Assembly: GCF_032362555.1 (NCBI RefSeq)
Contig: NC_083536.1
Coordinates: forward strand, 8,060,001-8,124,000
DNA from: Amyelois transitella
Taxonomy: Eukaryota; Arthropoda; Insecta; Lepidoptera; Pyralidae
Length of the DNA: 64,000 nucleotides
Direction: 5' to 3'
Position numbers and translations under genes: made by a program. The notes beneath the pieces were generated by a model that worked only from the letters and a program-made list of their open reading frames with translations, did not search any database and was not told where the DNA came from. The number at the start of each line of letters is the position of its first letter. Position 1 is the stretch's first letter. Shown here piece by piece: positions 1 through 11,900 of the stretch.

Positions 1-120
1 TATACGTATCAGGCCGTTTCTTAACTACTTTCGTAAAACCATTGTCATCTTTTTCGTTCGAATCATTGCACATTTTTGCTATATCCCTAAAGGAAGGAAT
101 ATACGTTGTCTCTTTAGTAG

Positions 121-480
121 CGTTTTTTTTTTATGAAATATCTTGTTGTTGCCTGAAGGGCTTTACAACTTAACCGGACTTTTTGTGGCGGGGCCTGAAG
201 GGCCTCCTGCCGACGCAGTGGCTGCTCAAAGGGTTCCCAGAGTGGGACGAACCTCGGCTTTGACGCCACCCGAGTAGGTAGAACCTAGTGTTCAACTGCC
301 ATAAGGACCGACTAAGTGGCGGATCCACCGGGTGCCGCCGCGGGGCGGTACCCAGGGGGGTGACACTCCATAGTAACTTGACGTTTCGGAAAGATAGAGG
401 TGCCCTCTAGACGTTGTCCCCAAACTAGTATCGAAAGGGATGCCCACAGTAAATCGTTGAGTTTCAAAACTCGATTCCTT
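121..480 (-). mobile_element. possible 3' end of a non-LTR retrotransposon
   Basis: A run of ten T (123-132) reads as a short poly(A) tail on the minus strand. It follows a GC-rich block (about 180-420) that contrasts with the AT-rich surroundings, as expected for the 3' UTR of an R1-clade LINE like others in this window. No coding sequence is recognisable and the short frame in it shows no motif. The assignment rests on composition plus tail only. Confidence 0.3.
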
Positions 481-486
481 CATCAT

Positions 487-3212
487 CGATTTACAAACAA
501 AATAATTTTTGGTTGCTTTGCTGCTGTATTAAATATAAAAAAAATAATTTAAACATAATATATATATCACAATAATATAAATTTGATGTTTTATTCCTAA
601 GAATATGACTAAACAAAAAATAAACAAATCGATTTTTTATAACTGTAATCGAGTTGATCTCGAGCATAACATGGGGGATGTCCCTAAAGTGTTCACAAAA
701 TGGCTACTGTTCTGTGCGTATGCACTTTTCAATAGTTTTTTGTGTATTCTTCATTTATTTCGTTTTTTTAACTCCGGTAAGAGCGTCAAGTCGAGCCCTC
801 AGTGTTCCTTCGCCTTACCGTCGAGAATTTCCGAGAGGTTTTGTGTTAGTGCTAAAACTACATAACGATAGGACGTTTGCGATAAAGACGCTTTTCATTT
901 ATTTTTAGTGTTTTTCTAGTGTATTTCAATATGCCTAGACTCTGTGCATTTGGGTGTTCGTCCAAGGGTAAGTTCAAACACACATTAGACAAGATTTGTG
1001 CATTACCTGTCCCAAACCAAAAACAAGTTGTATGTGAATGTTATCTTTTTACGCTATACCTGCTATGATATTTGGATGATTGATAACCATTATTATAACC
1101 ATAATAAAACCTGGAGCACAAAGGGTACTTACTTCTTAGTTTTTGTCACACAATATTTGTTGATGAGTTAGGTTACTTATAAAAATTTATGAAAAAAAAG
1201 TTTCTGTGTTCTCGTTTCAGTCAAATGTACAAATTTTCATATTAAATGATGATATTATAATAACCAATCACTGTTTAAGGCGCTACATTCAGATGACATG
1301 TACCTCGATGCGGGCGAGAGGCTCACCCCGCGCGGGGCTCACCCCCGACCACGCTTGCCCCGCTAGATCGCCGCCGCACCATAGCCGCTGGCGCGTGACC
1401 TCACGTAACCGGAATAAAGTTTGCGAATGCAATGGAGTCCGCATCAGAATATTTATTGTTTTTGATACAATAAAATTATTTTACAAAAAACATACATATA
1501 TTAAATTACATTATAAGCAATGATATAGTTGCGGATGTATGCAAACATTTTGTATGAAATGAATAAGTTTGTAATGGTTTTAAAAAAACTACGTAATGTA
1601 TATCATAATAATATATTTTATGGCTTCGGAACCCTAAAAATATATGGTTTTCTATCTTGGGTTGTCGTTGATGTCGGCGTCGGAATAATGCCATGACTAT
1701 CTAAGTCCATAATATCAACTGTCGACTCCACACCATCCGCACTTCTCTGTTCGGACATTGTCAACGACGATATCGGAGACAATTTATTTTTCCTAAAAAT
1801 TAATAACAATCAAATAATGGGATAATGACTGTGATCGTGCCAAATGAAGAAAGCGAAGAAAAGTAAACCCTGCGACGTCTTGCAGCTGAGGAGGTACCCT
1901 GAATAATACAGTTACCTAGGAGTAAGTACCTATAGAAAAAGACATAGAACGATTGTTCTATCCAGTAAAAAGTACTGTTTCCGTAGGCAAAGACCAGGGC
2001 AACAACTTGTGACAGTATAACCGACGGCGGCGGAGCTGTTGTTTGTTGTTGTTTTATCTATCTATCTACCTACTGCCGCCCCGCCACAAGCCGGTATCAA
2101 ATGAAAAAAAAAATCTCAGTAGGCATCTATATGTCTATCTATTAGTAAGTGTAATTAGTACCCACCATCTTAATTGTCCCATATGGGAAGCTCTTCCAAG
2201 TTTTTTTTTTAACATGCTAACATGACGTAAAATTATACACCTATTTACACTAAACGAAACAAATAAACAGTATTAAAAACTAACCTTAACTATCTATAAT
2301 ATATTTCAGAAAGTACCAAAATCCACGATCCTAAATACCTACGTAATATCACCCCGGCCGACGGAAAAGCGACGCGTAAGATTCAGAGATCAACGACACA
2401 ATTCATAAAGCTGAGCTGACAATTATGTACAGAAATAAATTCAAACAAAATGAATGTGGGAAATTAAATACTTCGCAGAATATTTTTCAACGACGCTCGG
2501 AGCGACTGGCACAGGTCCTGCGTCCGAGAATGTGATCCGCGGAGTGAAGGCACGCTTACAAAGGACAGCGCTTTATCCCACCCGGTCGTGTAGGAATGAG
2601 ACAGAGATAAAGTGTCAACACTCTACTGTCCAGTACTATTGTCGCAACAATTTTAATTCCTGTTTTCATCTATTTAGTTTAATGACGTCTAAACAAAACA
2701 TCCAATCGAAATTTCATCTTCCAGAAGTTATTATTTTTTAATGATCTTCAATTTGGTACAAAATTCAAATTTTAAATCCTTATAGTTTGAGATAAATAAT
2801 CGAAATCTAGACTTGTGTTCCTGAATTTTTTTGATCGAGGATTTTTGTTCCAATCGTGTTTTCATCTTCCACAAATATAATTGAATATATTTACTTTCAT
2901 ATCCTAAAATATTGAAACGATGCAAGTTATATTTTATGAGAAAAAACCAAGTGAAAATGACCCAAAATCTATGATGTATCGCCTTAAGGCTTAACTCTTA
3001 AAACGGGCCACCGCCAGAGAGGTTGGGGAGGGTGTGGGGAGGGTGGGGGAGGGTTTGTATGACCCCCCCCAAGTATTTTTTTTTGCCGGAAGCCCCCCCT
3101 TTTTTATATGAATTTTTGAAAATCTTAAAAATTGCACTAAACAACGCAATATTTTCGGTTTGTCATTGTAAACTGTGTTAATTTAGTATTACATAATTAG
3201 TTTGTCAATTAA
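487..3212. other. AT-rich intergenic stretch, no gene seen
   Basis: About 2.7 kb without a supportable gene. All frames are short and motif-free. Visible structure is limited to a GC-rich patch near 1299-1400, a CTAT-type microsatellite near 2056-2076 and several short homopolymers. Confidence 0.6.
3021..3053 (+). repeat. G-rich tract, possible G-quadruplex
   Basis: Repeated GGGG/GGG runs separated by one to three bases give at least four G-tracts in 33 bases, followed by C-rich runs near 3063-3070 and 3101-3107. This fits the G-quadruplex pattern, but it may simply be part of a GC-skewed repeat: a similar G/C-rich patch occurs near 17030-17150. Confidence 0.4.
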
Positions 3213-3227
3213 ACATGTACAATACAT

Positions 3228-3448
3228 ACATACATACATATGATCACGTCTATATCCCTTGCGGGGTAGACAGAGCCAACAGTCTTGAAAAGACTGAATG
3301 GCCACGTTCAGCTATTTGGCTTAATGATAGAACCGAGATTCAAATAGTGACAGGTTGCTAGCCCATCGCCTTTTACGACATCCATGGGAAAGAGATGGAG
3401 TGGTCCTATTCTTTTTTGTAATAGTGCCGGGAACCACACGGCACTCAC
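3228..3448 (-). mobile_element. RTE-derived short non-autonomous repeat with 15-bp TSD
   Basis: This 221-bp unit carries the 3' end of the RTE LINE found at 22209-25264 (its left end) joined to that LINE's 5' start (its right end), without coding sequence. It is flanked by an exact 15-bp duplication, ACATGTACAATACAT, at 3213-3227 and 3449-3463, which proves insertion as a unit. Related copies lie at 11487-11900 and 42411-42600. It behaves as a SINE-like parasite of the RTE machinery. Confidence 0.75.
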
Positions 3449-3846
3449 ACATGTACAATACATTAATTAATATATTTTAGCACTAAAAATATAGTCAAAA
3501 ACTTTGCTTAAAAGTAAAAACAAAAAAGACACTAACTATGAACAGAACGCAATCCGCCGTTTTGGTTTTTGTGCTACTGTCATCTTATCTACTGACTTCG
3601 AAAGTAGCTGTCAGTAAATGGACAGTAGGCGGTGCAGGGGGCGTAGCCCCCCGGCACGGGGGGGTCGGGGGCGGTAGCCCCCCGCAATGAAAAAAACAAA
3701 TAGGTCACAAATCAAACTCGGTTTTTTTTTTTTTAAAGAAAATTCCATTTACCTCGGTCTTGGGACAGAGTGTTTGTTTTTTTCATTAGTTTAGTTTAGC
3801 ACTTTTATGTTTTTATTTACTTTCTTTGTTAAAAAAATTTCTATCA

Positions 3847-6192
3847 TTACGTTTTGTTCCTCCTAATAACTTTTTCCGCTACCTCCATACAGAATTTTAA
3901 AAATTTGTTCCTCTTTTCCGGATCTTTCATTATTTCCTTAATGCTCTCCTTAGCCAGCTTACACCCTAACTGCTGCTCAAGGTCAAACCTGTTTCTGTCA
4001 TGTACGGGACACGACAGGATGATGTGTAGGAGGGTCTCCTCCGTTGTGCTGTCACATATACACGATGGACTCCCCTTACACTTGTACCTGTACAAGTATT
4101 CGGAGAATCCACCGTGCCCGGTCAGGACTTGTGTGAATACTGCCTTTGGTCCCAAATCTTTAACGATTTTATATGCCGCTATGGCATCCGGCAGGAATAC
4201 CTTAGTGGTCGCCGCCGCCTCGCCGTTGACATATCTCCCGTTCCACTCCCGAAGCGACTGATCTCTTATCTGTCGCTTCACGAATGAAACGGGGCACAAG
4301 TCGTAGTCCGGCTTACGCTTGGAGTGCAGAGCAGCCTCTCTTGCCAATTGGTCCGCCCGCTCGTTGCCTTGGAGCCCGGCATGAGCCTTAACCCAAAAAA
4401 GGTTGATAATCTTCCCCTGATTCCGGCTATTTTTAATATGCGATCGGGTCTCCAAGGCCAGAGGGTGAGTGGAACCGCTGTCGGCTACCGTTTCAAGTGC
4501 AGAGCGGGAGTCGCTGAAGACGCCAAAGGTGCTCCTGCTGCTATTGTGGGCAAACTTCGCCGCCTCGCATAAAGCGTACAATTCCGCCTGGTAAACCGTG
4601 CTGTACGACGGCAGAGACAGTTTTTTGGCTTTGGCTTCTACGCCTCCTACCCAGATGGATAGGGCCGCTCCCACCTTGTCTTCGATCTTACTGCCGTCGG
4701 TGTAGACGCAAACCTCCCACGAGCTGTTTGCGTCCACGTCAGCCCGGCTTTCCAGGCATTGGAACTGCACCGCTATAGTTTCCGCCGGATGCGGTTGTAC
4801 GGCGAACTTTGCCCTCTGCTCAACCTCTCTGCCGCTCAACCCCGGAACCGGCATACCCCTCCTCGCCTCGTACAGAGCTGCGGCTTTCCGCACCTTGAGG
4901 TCGAGGGGGAGGACACCAGCCAGCACCAGAACGGCGTTGAGGGATACAGTGCAGTATGACCTGGTCATCCTCTGAGCGAATCCCCTCTGCACTATGTTGA
5001 GTCTCTTCTGCACTCCAAGCTTATTGACGGCAGGCGCCCACGCAGCCGCGGCATACGTTATGATCGGGACGATGACTGCCGTGTATATGGATCTGATAAT
5101 GTCCTCGTGGAGACCCCAGCTCACTCTTGCGGCCCTGGACAGCTGCCCATATATCGCCAACGCCTTGTTGCATGTATATGCTACATGGGCGTTGAAGGTC
5201 AGGGCTGTGTCTATCCGGAGCCCCAAGAGCTTGACCTCTTTGGACATGCCAATGTCTATCCCCCCCATGCTCAGGCGCGGGGTGTCATGTTTTAGTTTGC
5301 GCGTCAAGACCATTGCGTTCGTCTTTTGTGGCGCAAACCTCAACTTGTTTCGGGCACCCCACTCCCTGACATAGGCGAGAGCGGCATTGGCACGTCTCTC
5401 GATGTCAAGCGCTGTTTCCCCCACGAAGAACATGACCACATCATCCGCAAATGCCTGGCATTACTCACCCCTCCGCTCAAGTCCCACCAGCAATGGGTTA
5501 AGCAAGAGGTTCCAGAGCAGGGGACCACCTATGGAACCCTGCACACAGCCTTTTGTGGTAGCCCGCTCCGCTCTACTTCCGCCATAACTGACAGTCACTT
5601 TCCTGCTGTCCAGATAACTGTCTATGGTCCTCCTGATGTTTATCGGGCAATTTTCCTCAGCAAGCCACAGTTTCACCGCCGGCCACCATGCATTATCGAA
5701 GGCGCCCTCTATATCCAGGGACACCAACGTTACTATTTTTTTATTTTCAATATGAGTACGTATTTGGTGTAACAGATCATAGAGGGCGTCTTCGGTGCTC
5801 CTCTGTGGCATAAAACCGTACTGGCGAGTACTAATGCGCGAATGGAGGTGCCATTTCAGCCTCCGGACAAGCAGTTTCTCCAGGATTTTTCCCAGCACCG
5901 GCAAAAGTCCTATCGGCCTGTAGGATTTGGGAGTTGTGTAATCAGTCTTTCCCGGTTTTCTGAGGATTACCACCATGGCCTCCTTCCAGAGAACCGGGAA
6001 ATACCCCAACTCGAGGCATTTATTTGCCAGTGCTAGGAAAAATCCGGGGTCCACAGCGACGGCCTGCGAGCAGATGTCGGCCGTAAGGCCATCGGCGCCC
6101 GGTGCCTTCCTGGGATTAAACCCGTCCACTACCTCTTGGAGCTCCTCCAAAGTGAATGGGGGGGTCATGCTGTTCATTATAGCCCCTGTCAT
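3847..6192 (-). pseudogene. reverse transcriptase-RNase H part of LINE ORF2
   Basis: The upstream piece (5461-6192) holds the start of the RT domain, including KAPGADGL and the fingers/palm region. The downstream piece (3847-5439) begins just after the catalytic FADD (about 5441-5452), continues through the thumb, and carries a type I RNase H domain (YTDGSK, AELYAL, SDSRSAL, VKAHAGLQGNERAD) and a final Cys/His cluster (CKGSPSCICD...H...C). The two pieces are in one frame, interrupted by a single TAA at 5461-5463 just before FADD. RNase H behind RT fits the R1/LOA/I group and separates this element from the TRAS/SART type at 14.6 kb. Confidence 0.85.
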
Positions 6193-7441
6193 TCACTGTC
6201 GAGGCTGCTCTACGGGCTTCTCGGTGGCACGGTCCATCCTCCTCCTCTTTGTCTTCGGGGTAAAAGGTTTCCGCCAGCCATTTTGCAGACTCCTCGGCGT
6301 CCAGGCCCCTCCCCTCTCTTATCAGAGGGACCTCGCTCTGCCTCCTCGTAGTTCGGCCTATCACCCTATATATACCCTCCCACATTCCCTCCCTATCCTG
6401 CCTTTCGCAAAACAATTTCCAGCTCCTTGTTTGCGCTTCCCTGACATCCCTCTCATACTTTAGTTTCTGTTCCAGGTAGAGCTGCACAACGTGGTCTCGG
6501 CGTACGGGAGCCGCACAGCGGATCCGGCGTTTCCTGCGTACCATCTCTCTCTTCGATTCTTCGAGCTCCGATGTCCACCACGGTAAGTTCGGTATTTTGC
6601 TATTTTTGGTTTTGGGTATGGTCTCCGCGGCTGCTTGCGTTATGACATCTGTATAATTTCGGGTTATGTGTTCCAAATTGTTTGTGTTAGTTATGAATTT
6701 TACTCTATTTTCATTGAGGTTATGTTCAGCGTGTAATTGGGCCAGTTTCTCACGAAACTGGACCCAATTTGCTTTCCTGGTATTGTATACTCTTGTTTTG
6801 CGCTCAACGTCCATACCCTCCGCCTTAGCCTCACGAATACCGAATATGATGGCATTATGATCGGAGCTCGTGAATCCCTGGTCCACTTTCCACCCCTGTA
6901 TCCGCGGGATCAATTCCGGTGACGAGGCCATCACGTCCACAATGCTGGAGAACTCCCTGTTGTTTCTGATTGTATAGAACGTGGGGGTATCCCCAGCATT
7001 GAGAACGTGTAGGCCCATCTCCGCGATGGCCCCCGCTGTTTCATCTCCGCGCCTGTCAGCCACCATGCTGCCCCACCATGGGCTCTTGGCATTGAAGTCT
7101 CCCCCAACGATGACGCTGAGCGGTGCGAGCGTCGTAACGATGCGTTTGAGCCCGTCGAGATACGGTTCCACGGGAGTGATCGGCTCGATGTATAGAGAAA
7201 CCAGTATTATTTCTCTGCTACCCATCTTTATTTTCACCACCACTAGGTTAGTCGTGGTGAATTCGTCATACAGGACGGCTGATATTTGTTGGTCGAAGAT
7301 GACAACGGCAGCTTTGGTCACCTCGCCCGCCTGTTTGGTGCATTGAAAAACTCTGCTTCCTCTACAATCCGCCATCCTCTTCCCGCTTCCCACGTACGGC
7401 TCCTGCAACAGAGCTATCGCTCGCGAGACTCCACCTGCCAT
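6116..7441 (-). pseudogene. LINE ORF2 AP-like endonuclease
   Basis: Apurinic-type endonuclease of a non-LTR retrotransposon, which would nick target DNA to prime reverse transcription. Visible motifs in order are LLQEPYVG, VVGGDFNAKSPWW-type (GGDFNAK), DTPTFYT, and TSSDHNAI near the domain end, followed by the basic linker to RT. It leaves the gag-proximal frame near 7440 and the RT frame near 6190 by frameshifts, so the polyprotein is broken at both ends of this segment. Confidence 0.8.
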
Positions 7442-7534
7442 TCCTGCGTCGCCAGCCTCATCCTCTGGAGGTTCACCTGGACCACTTTGTAAACTTTGGT
7501 GGAGTTGGCTACCGTGTTTTCCCTTGTTGCAACC

Positions 7535-7993
7535 TTAACAATACGCCACTGCCGATCTAGCCAGGGCGTCCCACTTCTTCCTTATAGGGCACTCTCTTTT
7601 AAAGGTGTTGTGGGCTGTTTGTGCCATCTTTGCTGCCTTGCAGTTGCTGCAAGTCGGGGCGCCACCCTCCCCACTCACCGGGCACTCCGACTTCATATGT
7701 GGTCCGCCGCAGTGGCTGCATATGTCAATAGTCTCACTACAGTATTTTTTGCTGTGGCCATAAGCCAGACAGCGTGAACATTGCACCAGCGGGGATTGGT
7801 CCTCGACCCAGATTCGCTGGATACATATGCGAACGCTACCGGCATCCACAGCCCTTTTCCAGATCATAGGCGAGACCTTAAGCACCACGGTGTTGGTTAG
7901 TTTATTCCTGTTTGCTCTTCGGTATTTAACCTCCACTCTATCCTCCTCCACTTCGAGTCCACGGAACAGGTCCTTGTTTTGGTTCCTTAATGC
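7535..7993 (-). pseudogene. LINE gag C-terminus with zinc knuckles, 5'-truncated
   Basis: The RNA-binding end of an R1-clade gag protein: two retroviral-type knuckles, CSRCLAYGHSKKYC (CX2CX4HX4C) and CSHCGGPHMKSEC, then a third Cys/His cluster. The frame starts at the element's truncation point, so the N-terminal two thirds are missing and there is no genuine start codon. It is clearly related to the gag at 12773-14191, sharing the AGSVRI...VED.SPLVQCS block before the knuckles. Confidence 0.8.
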
Positions 7994-8003
7994 AATCAAA
8001 CTC

Positions 8004-8090
8004 GGTTAGGTTAGGTTTTTTTTTTTTTTTTTTTTAATTTCCCCCGGGTGTTACACCACACCCAGGGGGAGTTTATTTACCAGTATTCCC
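8004..8090 (-). mobile_element. telomeric repeats joined to the poly(A) end of a TRAS-like fragment
   Basis: GGTTAGGTTAGGTT (8004-8017) runs into T20 (8016-8035) and then a short hairpin-like GC segment around 8041-8070 (CCCCCGGGTG...CACCCAGGGGG). Read on the minus strand this is a LINE 3' UTR, a poly(A) tail, then CCTAACCTAACC, which is the orientation used by TRAS elements in lepidopteran telomeric repeats. Only the tail survives. The adjacent LINE at 3722-7993 later inserted beside these repeats. Confidence 0.5.
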
Positions 8091-8099
8091 TATCAGAGG

Positions 8100-9913
8100 A
8101 CAGAGCCATTATTTACATTTTTGTTTACATGATATAGGAAGAAAACTATAACATTGCTTTATGCTACACTTTGAGTCTGCTTCTAATACAACAGTGAAGT
8201 TTTGTTATATGCTTTATATAATACGTGTAGTTTTCATGCAAGTTATATTACATTTCTTATAGCTAGTTTATATGCTTAATAAATTTTTCTTTTCTTTGTC
8301 GTCTTAATTTAGTATCTATCTACCTTTTAAATCAGATTTTTTACTTATTTCTATATTATTATCTAATACATTGTCACTCTTTTAATACTGGTCAATAACT
8401 TTTAAAATCATACTACGTCATACTTTAATATCAACCTTGTCCATTCATAGCGTGATTTGCTATTATTTTTAATTTGTATTTTTGCTAGTCATTATTTAAA
8501 ACATTTTTATTCCTTATCTCTATATACAATTAAATTATTTGTTTATACTCTTAAAACCTACGATTGGTTGTTAATTAAAAAATTTTGTATACATGTATAC
8601 ATTTTCGTCATTTAATTTTTGTTATACCTAACTTATAACCACGCAACCAAGTCACTGTCACAGTTTATTTTCACTAACTATTTATACACGTTTTATTATC
8701 ATTCGCCCCTTAAGTTTACTATTATTGCCTTGTATTACAAACTACATGTGTCTTCACTCCAACGGATATTTACTATCCGTTGATGCAGAGCCACATATCG
8801 ATGGCTCCTACGTATACTATCGTAATCCACAAAATAGCCATTTTCGTTTTATTAGTATTTCCGAAATATTTTATTATAAACTATCTAATTCACAAACAAA
8901 AAAAATTCTATCATTTAAAATTAAAAAGTTTTCTCACGTATATAATAGTATGTTGCCGTTTCCTGCATAGTATACCGTCGTAATGTCTTATACGATCTGC
9001 TACGGGGAAGGCAGGAGCGGAGTTGGCAATCGTAACGATTACTTGCGGTTTGGTACGCTGCAAAGAGGCGCGATATTTTCGTACAGCGCGTCTGCAGATT
9101 TCACATATAATACAATAACTAAATTGATGTATGTTAAGAATGCGTAATAAGTATAGGATGGATTATTCAAAACAACACGCTAGAGGTCGAAAATTATGCG
9201 ATATTGCATTAAAAACGACAACGGCAAGAAATGACACTGTTGTTTCTTAATCAATTTCTATCACCTAAGATTTGGCGTTGCTCAATAATAATGTAGAAGA
9301 AACTGGATGAGTACTGAGTAAGTATACTGACAAGAAATTTGTAATATTCAAGTATTTGCTTATTTTTTGCCAATAGTTAAAACTTAAACTATAGTAAATA
9401 TAACACACGATTGTTTACGTTATTCATTTGCATTGAACAAGTATCGTAAGTATCATTTACTATTATTTACATTGTCATCAAAACTTTTTTTTTATCGTAT
9501 GCAATACATACGATTTTTTACGTGGTTAATATTGAAATATTTATTATAGCATTTACACTTACTACAATTTACATTGTTTAATTATATTTTTTTATTGATA
9601 GTAATGTTTAGTTAAGATTGTTTACGTCTTAGATGCAAAATAAATATGTATCTTATGTATCATTTTATTTAAAAAAACGGCCATTAATAAATCTTACGGA
9701 ATTAATCACTTGCTATTTCAAATTTTTTTATACTCATCATTATCAGAAGAAGCAGATTTATAAGAAATTGACACACTTTCTAAAATGAATATGATGCCGG
9801 TATTTTGATGCAATTGTTACAACTAATATTTTAAATCTACTATTGACATTATGTAAATATCACAATAGTAGATTTTATCAGTTATTATATTTTCAGGAAA
9901 CATTTTAAGCAAC
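8100..9913. other. AT-rich intergenic stretch, no gene seen
   Basis: About 1.8 kb of very AT-rich sequence with only short frames (for example 8725-8970, no recognisable motif). A small GC-richer patch at 8990-9110 contains no identifiable gene. I see nothing supportable here. Confidence 0.6.
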
Positions 9914-10096
9914 TTACCTGAAACTATAATTGATCACTTGCAGCATTCCCCTGTTCATAGAGTACTTAACGATTTTTTCACCAAAGTCTTCAAACACACA
10001 GTACCCGTCTTGCCCTGAATGTACAACTAACAATGTAGAATAAATAGGCATGATTTTTGCCCGTACTTTATTGGTGATCAAACTATTCGACATCCT
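9914..10096 (-). other. possible protein-coding exon with a splice donor
   Basis: On the minus strand an open frame starts MSNSLITNKVRAK and ends at a consensus donor, CAG|GTAAGT, around 9914-9922. The composition looks protein-like (HSGQDGYCVFEDFGEKIV) and has no TE motif that I recognise. It could be the first exon of a host gene continuing to the left, but I found no matching downstream exon, and a decayed TE frame is equally possible. Confidence 0.25.
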
Positions 10097-10217
10097 TAGC
10101 AAACACGCCGTTAACATATTTTAGTGATGTTACACCTACTCCCGAAATAAAAAAGGTAACTAAACAGACAAGGACCATTAGAAACAGTACATTTATTAGA
10201 AGACAGTATAAGAATGA

Positions 10218-11366
10218 ATGGATATATGCAAAAAGAAAAATAAAAAAAATCTTGTTAAGGTGTACGTGACTCGTGAAGGTATACAAAATCCGAAAAAAGA
10301 AATAAAATCACCGTGTAAATGTCGATTAAAATGTTTCAAAAATATATCAACTGACCAAAGAAAAGCCAGTTTTGCTTTGGCTCTCTGGAAATTTGGTAAT
10401 CATCATAAACGATGGATTTATGTATATAATCTAGTAAACCAAAATCTTAAGCGAAGAGTTTATATTGATACCCAATCCCACCGAAAATATAATATATGGT
10501 ATATAAGTATTGATTGAGGTAATCAATACTTATATACCAGGTACTTATATTCCCGAGTCAGATAGTACAGATGAAATTACATTATAGTTTGCAAAACAGT
10601 TCTTATCTACGCTGATGAACAGTGAACAATTTGTTTACACAGTAATACAGAAGACAGACTCTTCTACAGGTACTGTTGCTACTGATAACCGAGGCAAGCA
10701 TTAAAATTATCCATGTAAATATCTGCTGATGCCAGGAAAAGCGTATGTGACCATATCAAATGCTTCCAACCTGTAGAATCCCATTATACTCGAAAAGATA
10801 ATTTTAAATTGTATTTAGATAGTGACATAAACTTATGCTCTTTGCGCGGTCTTAAGTTGGTTGTCCGATTTCATATTTAAAGAAGTAATGGCAGGGGCAG
10901 TCGAATCTAGGTTTTGGTTAGCTAGCGCCACAGGGTAAACCGGAATAGAATAGATTATGCAGCTTACATGTTAACAACGTGTAATGATTGTTTTTTTTAT
11001 TTGGATTTTTTTGGAAAAATATATATATAACAAGAAGGAGACAGTGTTTATGCATTGATTAAAGGAATTGCCAATAATACCTAAATATATATCGATACTC
11101 CTTTGGAATGGTTTGCATAAGTGCGATGGGCTAAGCAAGATGGAAAACCTTATAATGTTGTTAAGATGGATCATACCAAGTTATTGAATAATAAATCAAC
11201 TTTGAGCTTAAAAAATTGGTCTGAAAATATTAACAGTGAAGTAGTGCAATGGATAAACATAAAAGAAATAAATGTTTTTTCTTCTGAGCCTAATAAACTT
11301 CTCTATAAATATAATTTAGATGAATCCCAATACATGACCAAATACAAGACGACGACTCCAAGATAG
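10218..11366 (+). pseudogene. decayed Sola-like transposase relic
   Basis: Two open pieces flank a broken middle. The first (10218-10517) has a Cys cluster (CKCRLKCF) typical of the N-terminal part of a family of insect TE proteins. The second (11121-11366) matches the C-terminal part, with KPYNVV..DHTK, the segment W.NIKEI and YKYNLDES. The same C-terminal pattern (GKPYTV, FKWADIKIL) is seen on the minus strand at 37770-38170 inside a 4-bp-TSD transposon, which links the two. The core between them is mostly lost. Confidence 0.4.
10498..10538. repeat. 18-bp perfect inverted repeat
   Basis: Arms GGTATATAAGTATTGATT (10498-10515) and its exact reverse complement (10521-10538) surround the 5-base loop GAGGT. 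It lies at the end of the first open piece of the Sola-like relic. It may be a chance foldback in AT-rich DNA or a deletion junction. Confidence 0.6.
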
Positions 11367-11486
11367 TACCCATATTCCTCCACTTTATGATTATGTGCTC
11401 CCCATATCTTTGGCTAAAAATGACCTAATAAGTCTTTGCAATAGTTCAATTATTCCAGCAGTTCAATATAACTTTAACTAAGGGAT

Positions 11487-11900
11487 AGGCTTATATACTT
11501 AGGATTCCTATTTTAGGTGATGGGCTAGCAACCTGTCTCTATTTGAATCTCAATTCTATCATTAAGCCAAGCAGTACAAAAAAGAATAGGACTACTCCAT
11601 CTCTTTCCTATGGATGTCGTAAAAGGCGACTAAGGGATAGGCTTACAAACTTGAGATTCTTTTTTTTTTAGGTGATGGGCTAGCAACCTGTCACTATTTG
11701 AATCTCAATCCTATCATTAAGCTAAATAGGTAAACGTGGCCATTCAGTCTTTTCAAGACTGTTGGTTTTGTCTGCCCCGCAAGGGATATAGATGTGACCA
11801 TATGTATGTATGTAAGCCAAGCGGTTGACCGTGGCCTCTTTTGATAACTGTTGGCTCTGTCTTCCCCGCAAGAGTATATTCCCGCATAGACGTGATTATA
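11487..11900 (+). mobile_element. tandem cluster of RTE-derived short repeats
   Basis: Three pieces of the same family as 3228-3448, in the opposite orientation: a partial unit (about 11487-11570), a nearly complete one (about 11571-11815, lacking only its 5' start and ending in GTATGTATGTA), and a 3' part (about 11816-11900). The repeated diagnostic blocks are TGATGGGCTAGCAACCTGTC and CTGTTGG..TGTC..CCCCGCAAG. The tandem arrangement suggests repeated insertion into the element's own ATGTATGT tail. Confidence 0.7.

Larger units (their letters stand above)
3722..7993 (-). mobile_element. R1/LOA-type LINE, 5'-truncated, with TSDs
   Basis: A minus-strand non-LTR retrotransposon: gag remnant (7535-7993), endonuclease (6116-7441), reverse transcriptase and RNase H (3847-6192), then 3' UTR and a tail seen as T13 at 3722-3734. 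The same 12 bases, AATCAAACTCGG, flank it at 3710-3721 and 7994-8005, so this is a target-primed insertion truncated in gag. The pre-insertion target contained GGTTAGGTTAGG. Several frameshifts and a stop show that it is dead. Confidence 0.85.

Noticed and set aside
292..486. Short minus-strand frame as a small gene
   Set aside because: It sits in a GC-rich LINE 3'-UTR-like block and has no motif or plausible context.
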